From NCBI GenBank assembly GCA_021325655.1, contig JAJPGT010000052.1, positions 62,001-126,000 on the forward strand: DNA of 64,000 bases, in the 5' to 3' direction. Source of the stretch: Pseudomonadota bacterium (lineage in GTDB: Bacteria; Chloroflexota; UBA6077; JAJPGT01). How positions within the stretch are numbered: position 1 is the first letter of the stretch; each line of letters begins with the position of its first letter. The notes under the pieces are model-generated. The model did not search any database and was not told the origin of the DNA. It saw nothing but the letters and a program-made list of their open reading frames with translations. Position numbers and translations under genes: made by a program. Below are positions 34,118 through 43,180 of this stretch, in pieces.

Positions 34118-34150
34118 TACTGCGAACGACGTAGGAGAATACTTCGAAAG
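34118..34150 (+). promoter_or_regulatory. Tandem direct-repeat site upstream of the tandem CRTAC1 locus
   Basis: TACTGCGAACG at 34118-34128 and TACTTCGAAAG at 34140-34150 are 22 bp apart. With GTAGGAGAA between them, the layout matches the site at 100-132. Conservation continues into the flanking CCC(C/A)TACC. Confidence 0.5.
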
Positions 34151-34161
34151 CCCCCTACCTC

Positions 34162-34212
34162 TCTCTCCACCGCGGACGTACTCTCGCAGGGCGGCAATCC
34201 GCGGTGGAGAGA
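34162..34212 (+). repeat. 15-bp-arm inverted repeat in the leader of the CRTAC1 locus
   Basis: TCTCTCCACCGCGGA (34162-34176) and its exact complement (34198-34212) enclose 21 nt. It lies between the tandem repeat and the start codon, so it would form a strong hairpin in the 5' leader. There is no T-run after it. Confidence 0.6.
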
Positions 34213-34280
34213 ACGCTCGAGCCCGCTGCCGCTCCGCGCACGCCCAAGCTCCGGGCGGCGTATTTGTGAACGCTGGCTGA

Positions 34281-36713
34281 ATGGGGGTGCGCGTGCGGCT
34301 CTTCGGTTCGAAACGCCTGCGAATGGGCGTACTGGTCATGGCCGCGGTCGTGCTGGGCACACCACTCGCCTATCGCGGGATGGTCGAGCTGCGGAAGCCG
34401 TCGACGAGCCTCCGCTTCACGGATGTTGCGCTCGAGGCGGGTCTCCAGGACCGCGGCAACCGCGGCCGGGCGGTGGTCGCCGCCGACTTCAACGGCGACG
34501 GCTGGATGGACTTCTACTTCGGCAATCCGGGCGGGACCAGCCGGATCTTCTACAGCAACGGCCCGGGCCCCGACGGAACGATCACCTTCCGGCCGGGGCC
34601 AATCCTGCTCGACGGGCCGGAGGCCTTCGCCTTCGGTGCGGCCGCCGCCGACTATGACAACGACGGCAACCCGGACATCTTCGTCGCCGCCGGTGGTCTC
34701 GACACGGTCATGACGCAGATCGGCGCCCCGAACCACCTGTTCCACAACAACGGCGACGGCACGTTCACCGACGTGGCGGAGCAGGTGGGGGTCAATGGCC
34801 ACCTGAACAAGGATACGGGCCAGCTTGAGTTTGTGGCCTCGGTGCAGGGGTCGTGGGGCGACTACGACCGCGACGGTTGCCTGGACCTGTACGTCTCCAA
34901 TCAGAATGACTACGGCAACTCGCTGTTCCACAACAACTGCGACGGCACCTTCACCGATGTCACCAAGCCGGCCGGACTGGACATCGACACCCGCTCCATG
35001 GCCGCCACCTGGGGCGACTTCAACGACGACGGCTGGCCGGATCTGCTTGTCCCACACGCCCGTGGCGGGCACCACTCGCTCTATCTCAACAACCGCAATG
35101 GCACGTTCACCCGCATCAGCCCCAACGTGCTCGCCTCGCCCTGGGCCTCGTGGGCCTCAGCGGCGGCGGACGTGGATCAGGATGGCAAGCTGGATGCCTT
35201 TGGCTTCGCCGCTCACGGCGTGCGTGACACGAAGCTATCGCAGCGGCTGCGCGACCTGTTCACCTCGGTCGTAGGCATGGTGCAGCCGAGCTATCTCATC
35301 AAGGATATCGATCAGGATTACGAGGGGCTGTACGTCAACCAGGGCGTGGGCAAGAACGGGCTGGACTTCACTGATGAAGGTGGCTCCTCCGGCTGGAGTC
35401 CGAAGGGCGCGCGGACCGCGGCCTCGATGGGCAACCAGGTAGGCGATCTGAACAACGACGGCTTCCCCGAGATCTACCTTGGCGCCGGCTCGCCGGTCCA
35501 GGCCGATCGGGATCGCCTGTACGAGAACGTCACCCAGTTCGGCGGGCCGACCCGCTTCCACGACGTGTCCTACCTGGTCGACACCCCGGCGCCAGACGAT
35601 CCGAACTTCAAGCTGAGCGGGCCGATCCCGGCCCAGGTGTTTGGGCTGCGGACGATCTGTGGCGACCAGCGCTATGAAGCGCTCCCGGGCGGCCCGGCCA
35701 GCGACCCGCGCTACTCCTTCGGCTGCGCCACGCTCGCCGCCACGCCGAACGATCCGAAGTACGTCGAGGGGACGTACGCCGGGATGAATTACAAAGCGCC
35801 GTACCCGTATCGCGGCCACGGCACGATCTTCGTCGACTACAACCGCGACAACAAGATCGACATCATGGCCGTCAAAGGTGGGCCGCTGACGATGCCATGG
35901 ACGATCGAGCCGAATCGGCTCTGGCGTAACGACACTCCCAATGTGGGCGCGCTCCTGACGCTGAAGCTCGTGGGGCGGCTGAGCAATCGCGATGGCTCCG
36001 GCGCGCGCATCGTCGCCCACCCGTCGCTGGGCGGCAAGGAGCAGCCGGCGCGCTACGTCGACGTGCAGAGCCAATCGGGCTTCGGCGCCAGCCGCTGGGG
36101 CGAGACCTACATTGGGCTGGGCCAGGCCGACAAGGCCACGCTCGAGATTCACTGGCCGAGCGGGGTGGTGCAGGTGTTGCGCGACGTGGCGGTGAACCAG
36201 CGCCTGACCGTGAACGAGGCGGATGCGATCGTCTTTGGCGACAGTTTCGACCAGGCGATCGTCCCCGCCCTCTGGGAAACGCGCAAGGGCCAATGGACCT
36301 GGATGGGGCGGCAGGCTGAATCGTGTGGCGGAACCCTGGCCAGCCGCGAGGGTACCTTTGCCGGGAGCGATGGCGAGATCGTCGCGAAGCTGACCATAGA
36401 CAAGACCGGGGCAGCTGGGCTGGTGGCCCGGCTCGGTGGCAGCGGCGGCGGGATCGCCGCCCTGGTGACGCCACGCGGATTGCAGGTCGGGCCGCTCGAC
36501 CAGATCCATCAAGTGGCGCCCACGGATATCGGCCCGGTCGAGCCGGGGCGCATGGTGTTGCTGCGGATGAAGCTGCACGGAGAGTCTGTCCAGGTCCAGG
36601 CAGACGAGGGGCAGCCGGTCGCCGTCCAGGACGCCACGCCAGCCACCGGTCCGGTTGGACTCATGGTCGAGGATGGCTGCGCCCGCTTCGACTACATCGC
36701 GGTCACGCGGTAG
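34281..36713 (+). CDS. CRTAC1-family FG-GAP repeat protein with C-terminal lectin-like domain
   Basis: Predicted 810 aa. One N-terminal membrane helix (about 14-35) is followed by TSLRFTDVALEAGL and many D-x-(D/N)-x-D-G repeats (DFNGDGWMDFYFGNPGG, DYDRDGCLDLYVSN, DLNNDGFPEIYLG), an ASPIC/UnbV segment (IHWPSGVVQVLRDV) and a further roughly 150-residue beta-rich domain (FGDSFDQAIVPALWE...SCGGTL...FDYIAVTR) of a LamG-like kind. The ATG at 34281 lacks an obvious SD; ATG 34323 is an alternative. It is paralogous to the next gene, and a 116-nt block is 96% identical between the two. Confidence 0.8.
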   Translation: MGVRVRLFGSKRLRMGVLVMAAVVLGTPLAYRGMVELRKPSTSLRFTDVALEAGLQDRGNRGRAVVAADFNGDGWMDFYFGNPGGTSRIFYSNGPGPDGTITFRPGPILLDGPEAFAFGAAAADYDNDGNPDIFVAAGGLDTVMTQIGAPNHLFHNNGDGTFTDVAEQVGVNGHLNKDTGQLEFVASVQGSWGDYDRDGCLDLYVSNQNDYGNSLFHNNCDGTFTDVTKPAGLDIDTRSMAATWGDFNDDGWPDLLVPHARGGHHSLYLNNRNGTFTRISPNVLASPWASWASAAADVDQDGKLDAFGFAAHGVRDTKLSQRLRDLFTSVVGMVQPSYLIKDIDQDYEGLYVNQGVGKNGLDFTDEGGSSGWSPKGARTAASMGNQVGDLNNDGFPEIYLGAGSPVQADRDRLYENVTQFGGPTRFHDVSYLVDTPAPDDPNFKLSGPIPAQVFGLRTICGDQRYEALPGGPASDPRYSFGCATLAATPNDPKYVEGTYAGMNYKAPYPYRGHGTIFVDYNRDNKIDIMAVKGGPLTMPWTIEPNRLWRNDTPNVGALLTLKLVGRLSNRDGSGARIVAHPSLGGKEQPARYVDVQSQSGFGASRWGETYIGLGQADKATLEIHWPSGVVQVLRDVAVNQRLTVNEADAIVFGDSFDQAIVPALWETRKGQWTWMGRQAESCGGTLASREGTFAGSDGEIVAKLTIDKTGAAGLVARLGGSGGGIAALVTPRGLQVGPLDQIHQVAPTDIGPVEPGRMVLLRMKLHGESVQVQADEGQPVAVQDATPATGPVGLMVEDGCARFDYIAVTR

Positions 36714-36777
36714 CGGCTCTCAGCATGGCAGGAGCGCGTGGCCGGAGGCCTGGCGGTCTCGCAGGAAGGAGCAATGC

Positions 36778-39186
36778 ATGACGGGGCGGGGGTTGGCACG
36801 GTATAGCGCGGCAGCATCGGCGGTGGCGCTGGCGACTCTGGTCGCCAGTTGCAGCGGCCTGGGAATCGGCAGGCCATCGACCGAGCTGCGCTTCACCGAC
36901 GTGGCGCTCGAGGCGGGCATTCAGGACCGCGAGAACATGGCACGAGCCGCCGGGGCAGCCGACCTCAACGGCGACGGCTGGCTGGATCTCTATATTGGCA
37001 ACCCGGGCGGGACCAGTCGGATCTGGTGGAACAACGGCCCCGGCCGAGATGGGAAGATCACCTTCCGCCCCGGCCAGGTGCTGCTGGACGGGCCGGAGCA
37101 GTTCGCCTTCGCCGCGGCGTTCGGCGACTACGACAACGACGGCAACCCGGACCTGTTCATCGCGACTGGCGGCGCCGACGGCGCGCTGTCGCGGGTCGAG
37201 TCCTGGGACTACCTGTTCCACAACCAGGGTGGCGGCAGCTTCGTCGACGTCACCGACCAGGCCGGGGTGAAGGGCCACCACAACAAGGACACTGGCGAGC
37301 TCGAGGCGGTCTCGTCCTCGCAGGGCGCCTGGGGCGACTACGACCGCGACGGCTGCCTGGATCTGTTCGTCTCCAACCAGCTCGACACGGGCAACACGCT
37401 GTTCCACAGCAACTGCGACGGCACCTTCACCGACGTCACCAAGCCGGCCGGGGTGGACATCGACACCCGCTCCATGGCCGCCACCTGGGCGGATTTCGAC
37501 AACGATGGCTGGCTGGATCTGCTCGTCCCACACGCCAAAGGCGGGCACCAGTCCCTATATCGCAACAACCGCGACGGAACGTTTACCCGCATCACCTCCA
37601 ACGCGTTCGCCTCGCCCTGGGCCACCTGGGCATCTACCGCGGCGGACTTCAATCAGGATGGCCTCGTCGACGGCGTCGGCTTCGCCTGGCACCAGGTGCG
37701 GACGAACGCCGTCAGGGCGCAGATTTACGACGTCTTCCGGTCGGTGGGAAACTTCTTCCTCGGGCTCGTCCGCACGCTCCCCAAGGAGGTCGACCAGGAC
37801 TCGGAGGGCCTATACATCAATCGCGGGGGGATGACGTTCGAGGACCAGGCGGACTCGTCTGGGTTCAGTCCGAAAGGCGAGTCGACCGGGGCATCGATGG
37901 GCAACCAGGCCGGCGACCTGAACAACGACGGCCTGCCGGAGCTGTACACCGCCAACGGGGCACCCAACAGCGGGGACCACGACCGGCTGTACGAGAACAT
38001 CACCCGGATCGGCGATCCGCAGGTCAGGTTCCGCAACGTCTCGTACCTGATCGACTACCCGGCGCCGGACGATCCGAACTTCCGCCTGACCCGCCCGGTT
38101 CCCGCCTACGTGCTGGGCCAGAAGACCCTCTGCGGCGCCGAGGGGCAGGAGGCGCTACGGAACGCTGCGGACACCGGCGGGCGCGGCGTGTTTGGCTGCG
38201 CCAGCATTCCCGTGGGGCCGAACGAGCCGAAGTTCCTGCCCGACATGACACCCGGGACGGCGTACAAGGCGCCATTCCCGTACCGCGGCCACGCAGTGGT
38301 CTTTCTGGACTACAACCACGACAACAAGATCGATATCCTCGCCGTCAAGGGCGGGCCGATCACCATGCCATGGACCATGGAGCCGAACCGGCTCTTCCGC
38401 AACGACACCCCGAACGTCGGGGCGCTGATGACGCTGAAGCTCATCGGGCGGCTGAGCAATCGCGATGGCTCTGGGGCACGCATCGTTGCCCACCCCTCCC
38501 TGAACGGCGTCGTCCAGCCAACACGCTACGCCGATGTGGCTGACACCTCTGGGTTCGGATCGAGCCGCTGGGGCGAGACGTACATTGGGCTGGGCCAGGC
38601 CGACAAGGCCACACTGGAGATTCACTGGCCGAGCGGGGTGGTGCAGGTGCTGCGCGACGTGGCGGTGAACCAGCGCCTGACTGTGAAGGAAGAGGACGCG
38701 CTCGCCTTTGGCGACAGCTTCGACCAGGCGATCGTCCCATCACTGTGGGAGCGCCGCAGCGGCGACTGGGCCTGGCAGGACCGCCAGGCGCAATCCTGCG
38801 GCGGGACGCTGGCCACTCAGCCCGGCGCGTACCAGGCGCAGGACGGCGTTCTGACCGCGAAGGTGACCGTGGATCGCGAGGGCAGCGCCGGGATCGTCGG
38901 GCGGCTGGGCGGCAGCGGCGGCGGGATCGCCGCGCTGATCACGCCGCGCGGGCTGGAGGCAGGGACGCTGGCGACCGTCCACCAGTCGGCCCCGGTGGAT
39001 ATCGGCCCGATCAAGCCCGGACGTATGATTGTGCTGCGGATGACGCTGCGCGGGGATACCGTGCAGGTCGAGGCGGACGGCAGCCAGCCGGTGACGATTC
39101 ACGACGACAGCCCGAGCGCGGGGCCGCTCGGCCTAATGGTAGCCGGCGGCTGCGCCCGATTCGACTACGTTGGAGCGGGTCGCTAA
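36778..39186 (+). CDS. CRTAC1-family FG-GAP repeat lipoprotein (tandem paralogue)
   Basis: Predicted 802 aa. A signal peptide with lipobox LVASC makes it a lipoprotein, unlike its paralogue, which has a plain membrane anchor. It has the same domain order: FTDVALEAGIQDR, repeated DLNGDGWLDLYIGN-type Ca-binding motifs, ASPIC/UnbV and a LamG-like C-terminus. AAGGAG lies 6 nt before the ATG at 36778. It is 64 nt downstream of the first copy, and the CopC-CopD fusion starts 10 nt after its stop, so the three genes are probably one operon. Confidence 0.82.
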   Translation: MTGRGLARYSAAASAVALATLVASCSGLGIGRPSTELRFTDVALEAGIQDRENMARAAGAADLNGDGWLDLYIGNPGGTSRIWWNNGPGRDGKITFRPGQVLLDGPEQFAFAAAFGDYDNDGNPDLFIATGGADGALSRVESWDYLFHNQGGGSFVDVTDQAGVKGHHNKDTGELEAVSSSQGAWGDYDRDGCLDLFVSNQLDTGNTLFHSNCDGTFTDVTKPAGVDIDTRSMAATWADFDNDGWLDLLVPHAKGGHQSLYRNNRDGTFTRITSNAFASPWATWASTAADFNQDGLVDGVGFAWHQVRTNAVRAQIYDVFRSVGNFFLGLVRTLPKEVDQDSEGLYINRGGMTFEDQADSSGFSPKGESTGASMGNQAGDLNNDGLPELYTANGAPNSGDHDRLYENITRIGDPQVRFRNVSYLIDYPAPDDPNFRLTRPVPAYVLGQKTLCGAEGQEALRNAADTGGRGVFGCASIPVGPNEPKFLPDMTPGTAYKAPFPYRGHAVVFLDYNHDNKIDILAVKGGPITMPWTMEPNRLFRNDTPNVGALMTLKLIGRLSNRDGSGARIVAHPSLNGVVQPTRYADVADTSGFGSSRWGETYIGLGQADKATLEIHWPSGVVQVLRDVAVNQRLTVKEEDALAFGDSFDQAIVPSLWERRSGDWAWQDRQAQSCGGTLATQPGAYQAQDGVLTAKVTVDREGSAGIVGRLGGSGGGIAALITPRGLEAGTLATVHQSAPVDIGPIKPGRMIVLRMTLRGDTVQVEADGSQPVTIHDDSPSAGPLGLMVAGGCARFDYVGAGR

Positions 39187-39196
39187 GCTGTAAACC

Positions 39197-41335
39197 GTGC
39201 GTGCGGACCGTCCCGTCTGGCTCCTCGGCTGGCTCGCGTCCCTGGTCGTGCTGGTGACGTGCTGGGTGGACGCAGCCCGCGCACACGGGCTCGTGGTGCG
39301 GACGGACCCGCCGGCCGGGGCGGTGCTCCGCGAGCCACCGCGGCAAATCTCGGTCTGGTTCACCGAGACGGTGCTGCCAGAGTTCGCCGCCGTGCGCGTG
39401 CGTGGGCCGCACGGGGAGCCGATCAACGTCGGAGCCGGCTACGTCATCCCGGGCGAGGACCGCCGCTACGTCGCCGCGCTGCCGCCGGACGCGTCGAAGG
39501 GCACCTACCTGGTCACCTGGCGCTTCTTCTCCCGCATCGACGGCCATCTGAGCGTCGGGTCGTTCCCCTATAGCATCGGCGTGGCGCCGTCGGTCTGGGA
39601 CGCTGGCGACAGCCTGGATACGCCCACTGCCGTCGAATCGGTTGCGCGCTGGCTGACGCTCGCTGGCAGCGCCGTGGCAGCCGGAACACCGCTGGCACTG
39701 CTGCGGGCGATGCCGAAGTCGGCCGCGACCCGCCGCCTCCTCGCGCTGCTGCGGACTGGCGCCACCGCCGTGCTCGTCGGCGTGCTGGTCGAGGCCGTCG
39801 ACCGCGTCATGCAGGCGGGCAGCGGCGCCTTCGGAACGCAGTTCCTGACGCTGCTACCAGGCTCGCTCGCCGGGGCGCTCTTGCTCGGCAAGCTCGGCCT
39901 GGCGGCTGCGCTCTTGCTCACCGCGACACGTGGGGCAATCAAGCCGCTGCTCGCCGTGGGCATTGGGTTCCTGGTCACCAGCGCCGCGGCGGGGCACGCG
40001 GCCAGCACCCCCTGGCCGGCGGCTGCGCTGCCGTTACAGATCGCGCACAACCTGGCCTCCGCCGTCTGGGTGGGTGGGCTGCTGCTCATCGTCATGGTTC
40101 GGCTCACCCGGGCAAGCGAAGGGTCCGGTGAGCTGGGAGCGGTGATCCAGCGGCTCTCGCCACTGTTCCTGGCCTCGGCCGCGGTGCTCATCGCCAGCGG
40201 TGTGGCCCGCGCAGTGATGGAAGTGGGCTCGGTGGAGCGGCTGCTGGGCACGAGCTACGGCTGGCTGCTGGAGCAGAAGGTCGCCCTGGTGCTGGCACTG
40301 CTGATGCTCGGGGCGACAAGCTTCCTGCTGAGCCGCGGCCGCGCCGTTCCGCGCCCAGCATTTCGGACCGTCGTCATCCTGGAGGCACTGGTGGCGCTGG
40401 GGGTACTGCTGGCGGCCGGGCGCCTGGCCCAGGCCGAACCGGCCCGGGAGGCGATAACCGTCGCTGGCCCGGCCTGGCCTGCGCCGGCGCAGGAGCACGC
40501 GGCGGACGGCCTGGTAGTGGGGATCAGCCCACCGGACGATGGCTCCTCGGCGTTGCGGCTGGTGGTGCGGGCGGCGCAGACCGGCCAGCCGTGGCCAGCG
40601 GCGCAGGTCCGGGTGCGCTTCGCGGAGCCCACCGCGGCCGACGCTGCCGCCGACGTCCAGGCACAGCCGGTGGGTAGCGGCCACTTCGTAGTCCCCACCT
40701 CGGCCGCCAACCCGACCGCCCTGCAAGTCGTGGTGGAGGGCGCGCCCCAGGGAGCCGAGCTGCTCACCCGCTTCGGCCTGGGGCAGCCGAGCACGAGCAG
40801 CCCAGCCCCGTTCCCCGACGCCCCGGCGGTACTGACCCGCGCCCTGCAGACGATGCGGGCGCTGGCGTCGGTACGTGTGCGAGAGCAGGTGGCCGATCTC
40901 CCGGTCCGTCCGGTCGCGCAGGAGGTCACCTGGGCAGAGTATCAGGCGCCGGATCGGGCGCGCTACTGGATCGAGAACGGGCCGGCTGGGATCGTCATTG
41001 GGCAGGACGAGTACACCGAGAGCGCCAATGGGTGGGCGAAGCTGCCGCGCGTGCACGTGTTTCAGCTCCCAGCGCACTTCGATTACCTGCTGCACGCGCT
41101 CGACACCAAGCTGCTCGGGACCGCGGTGGTGGCTGGCGAGCGGACGACAAAGGTGCTGCTGTACGACCCGCAGCGGAGCGTGACGGTAACCCTCTGGGTA
41201 GCAGACGACGGGCGTATCCTGCGCGAGCTGACCGACGAGAGCCAGACTCGCGACGCCGGCGGAGGCGACTTCGTCACCCGCGACTTCTACGACTTCAACG
41301 CCGTCCCCGACATCGTCGCCCCCCCAACCTCGTAG
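39197..41335 (+). CDS. CopC-CopD copper resistance fusion with extra C-terminal domain
   Basis: Predicted 712 aa. After a signal peptide ending ARA, the mature protein begins HGLVVRTDPPAGAVL, a CopC domain (His as first residue is the usual Cu(II) ligand; IDGHLSVG supplies others). A CopD membrane domain of about eight helices follows (about 150-410), then a beta-rich extracellular region and a lipoprotein-sorting/LppX-like C-terminal domain (about 540-705). Start GTG 39197. It may import or handle copper, which would fit the copper-monooxygenase-like lipoprotein that shares its upstream motif. Confidence 0.85.
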   Translation: MRADRPVWLLGWLASLVVLVTCWVDAARAHGLVVRTDPPAGAVLREPPRQISVWFTETVLPEFAAVRVRGPHGEPINVGAGYVIPGEDRRYVAALPPDASKGTYLVTWRFFSRIDGHLSVGSFPYSIGVAPSVWDAGDSLDTPTAVESVARWLTLAGSAVAAGTPLALLRAMPKSAATRRLLALLRTGATAVLVGVLVEAVDRVMQAGSGAFGTQFLTLLPGSLAGALLLGKLGLAAALLLTATRGAIKPLLAVGIGFLVTSAAAGHAASTPWPAAALPLQIAHNLASAVWVGGLLLIVMVRLTRASEGSGELGAVIQRLSPLFLASAAVLIASGVARAVMEVGSVERLLGTSYGWLLEQKVALVLALLMLGATSFLLSRGRAVPRPAFRTVVILEALVALGVLLAAGRLAQAEPAREAITVAGPAWPAPAQEHAADGLVVGISPPDDGSSALRLVVRAAQTGQPWPAAQVRVRFAEPTAADAAADVQAQPVGSGHFVVPTSAANPTALQVVVEGAPQGAELLTRFGLGQPSTSSPAPFPDAPAVLTRALQTMRALASVRVREQVADLPVRPVAQEVTWAEYQAPDRARYWIENGPAGIVIGQDEYTESANGWAKLPRVHVFQLPAHFDYLLHALDTKLLGTAVVAGERTTKVLLYDPQRSVTVTLWVADDGRILRELTDESQTRDAGGGDFVTRDFYDFNAVPDIVAPPTS

Positions 41336-41462
41336 CCCCATACCCCCACGGGGCAACCGTGGCAACGCTGGCCTGCAGCGGGCCGCACCCCAGCTCAGAT
41401 GGAGAGAACGGCCTGCCACACCCCGCGCCGGCGCAGCGTGACCCCGAATAGGGGGCGCACGG

Positions 41463-41493
41463 CGGGCGGTTCGACACACGGGCGCCGCCCGCG
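41463..41493. terminator. Hairpin between convergent CopCD and secreted-protein genes
   Basis: GCGGGCGG (41463-41470) pairs with CCGCCCGC (41486-41493) across 15 nt, in the 192-bp convergent gap. Confidence 0.4.
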
Positions 41494-41527
41494 CATCAGG
41501 AGCGGCAGCTCGCGAAGGCTGCGCCGC

Positions 41528-42331
41528 TTACTGGGGGCTGCCGCCCGCGCAGGTGCCGCCCGGCTGGCCTGTGGTCCCCGCGCTCCGCACCTCCACCAGC
41601 TCCGAGGACTCGGAGCCACCGTGGATGACGACGGACTTCACCATCCCGACGCAGAGCGCGTAGTCCTTGTTCTCCACCACGCTCGGCTCGAGCGGGCTCC
41701 ATTCCTTCGTCAGCAGCGCGTGCTGGAACGCCCCATAGGGGACCGTGACCGACTCGTCCAGGCTCTGCACCGCGGCCATGTCCTCGGCCACCCCGGCGGC
41801 GCACTCCTGGCGATAGACGTCCCCGACATGGGGATGCGCTTCCATGATGATGCTCGGCTGGGCCCCATTGTGGCCCCCCAGCCAGGAACCGGCGAAGCTG
41901 ATCGGGTTGAACTCGACCGACGCCTCGCCAAAGTACCAGACGTTGCCGTCCTTGTCCTGGGCGTACCAGTCGATCGTCGACTCCACCGGCGCCCCGCTGG
42001 GGGTGGTCACTATGTCCCGTACCGCGGTGGTGACGATGCCGAGGACCACCCTGGTGTCGTGGGTGACCTCCACCGTGTCCTTATTGGGCTGGCCATCTCG
42101 CTGGCCCGCGTAGATGAAGGTGGTGCCTGGCAGAAGCGGGAGATAGGGATTGTCGATCTGGCGGACAAAGTCGGCCGGGCTGGGGAGCGGGGGGCATTGC
42201 GGACGGGCGGCCGGACTTCCCGCCACCGTGGGACGAGCGGCGGGTCCAGCCAACGCCCCCGTGGGTAGGAGCAGCGAGACGGCGACGATGGCGCCGAACA
42301 CCCCCAGGCAATACCGCGGCACGTGCAGCAT
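41528..42331 (-). CDS. Secreted protein of unknown function, 267 aa
   Basis: A signal peptide (cleavage near TGALA-GPAA) is followed by a beta-rich domain starting DNPYLPLLPGTTFIYAG, with DWYAQDKDGNVWYFGE, a pattern found in secreted proteins of actinobacteria and Chloroflexota. Two Cys pairs could form disulfides. CAGGAGGGAGAC precedes the ATG, a strong ribosome site. It is divergent from the OmpR-type regulator at 42503, across 171 bp, so it may be a target of that regulator. Enzymatic function is unknown. Confidence 0.75.
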   Translation of the reverse strand: MLHVPRYCLGVFGAIVAVSLLLPTGALAGPAARPTVAGSPAARPQCPPLPSPADFVRQIDNPYLPLLPGTTFIYAGQRDGQPNKDTVEVTHDTRVVLGIVTTAVRDIVTTPSGAPVESTIDWYAQDKDGNVWYFGEASVEFNPISFAGSWLGGHNGAQPSIIMEAHPHVGDVYRQECAAGVAEDMAAVQSLDESVTVPYGAFQHALLTKEWSPLEPSVVENKDYALCVGMVKSVVIHGGSESSELVEVRSAGTTGQPGGTCAGGSPQ

Positions 42332-42502
42332 GTCTCCCTCCTGAGCGAGCGCGGCCGAAACTGCACGCGGCCGGCTCGTGTCACGTGCTCAGATCGGGCG
42401 CCCTCCTCTCTACCATGGGCCTTGTACCTAAACCGGAGATGAACATCCACGAAGCCGTTGCCATCGCTTGATACACTGGCCCCACCATCGGGGGTCGCCA
42501 TC

Positions 42503-43180
42503 GTGCGTGTGCTGGTGGTGGAGGATGAGCTGAAGCTGGGCACCGCCCTGGAGGAGGGCCTGCGGCACGCCCAGTACATTGTGGACCTGGCCCTGGACGG
42601 CGCGGAGGCGCTCCAGTTCGCCCGAGCGGCGGCGTACGATGTCATCGTGCTGGATGTGCTCCTGCCCGGGCTGGACGGGCTGGAGGTGTGCCGGCGGCTG
42701 CGCGCGGCCGGCGCGCGCACGCCGATCCTGATGCTGACTGCCAAGGACACCGTGGCCGACCGCATCGCCGGCCTGGACAGTGGTGCGGACGACTACCTGG
42801 TCAAGCCGTTCGCCTTTGGCGAGCTGCTCGCCCGGCTGCGGGCGCTGCTGCGGCGTGAGGCAGCCCGCAAGGAAGGCATCCTGCGGCTGGCAAGCCTGTC
42901 GCTCGACCCAGCGACCCAGGTCGTCCGCTGGCTCGATCGCCCGATCGAGCTGACGCCACGCGAGTTCCGCATCCTTGAGCTGTTCCTGCGCCACCCCGGC
43001 TGGGTGATCGGCCGTGATGCCCTCATCGAAAGCGTCTGGGGCTTCGACTTTCCGGACTCGTCCAATCTGGTCGAGGTCTACATCGGCCGCCTGCGCCGCA
43101 AGCTAGCGGCACACGCGGTGACGGCGGTGATCGAGACGGTGCGCGGGGCCGGGTACCGGCTGCGGGAGCCCGAGCGATGA
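42503..43180 (+). CDS. OmpR-family response regulator (first two-component system)
   Basis: Predicted 225 aa. Receiver: VLVVEDE acidic pocket, acceptor Asp in IVLDVLLPGLDG, LTAKD switch, Lys in YLVKPFAFGELL. Winged-helix effector: ELTPREFRILELFLRHPGWVIGRDALIESVWG and VEVYIGRLRRKL. The GTG at 42503 starts at the usual receiver N-terminus. Its stop overlaps the kinase ATG (ATGA). Confidence 0.9.
   Translation: MRVLVVEDELKLGTALEEGLRHAQYIVDLALDGAEALQFARAAAYDVIVLDVLLPGLDGLEVCRRLRAAGARTPILMLTAKDTVADRIAGLDSGADDYLVKPFAFGELLARLRALLRREAARKEGILRLASLSLDPATQVVRWLDRPIELTPREFRILELFLRHPGWVIGRDALIESVWGFDFPDSSNLVEVYIGRLRRKLAAHAVTAVIETVRGAGYRLREPER

Larger units (their letters stand above)
33967..34280. other. 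314-bp divergent intergenic region with regulatory elements
   Basis: It separates livG (leftward) from a CRTAC1 gene (rightward). It holds the tandem direct repeat at 34118-34150 and the long hairpin at 34162-34212. The part nearest livG (33967-34110) shows no motif I recognise. Confidence 0.7.
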
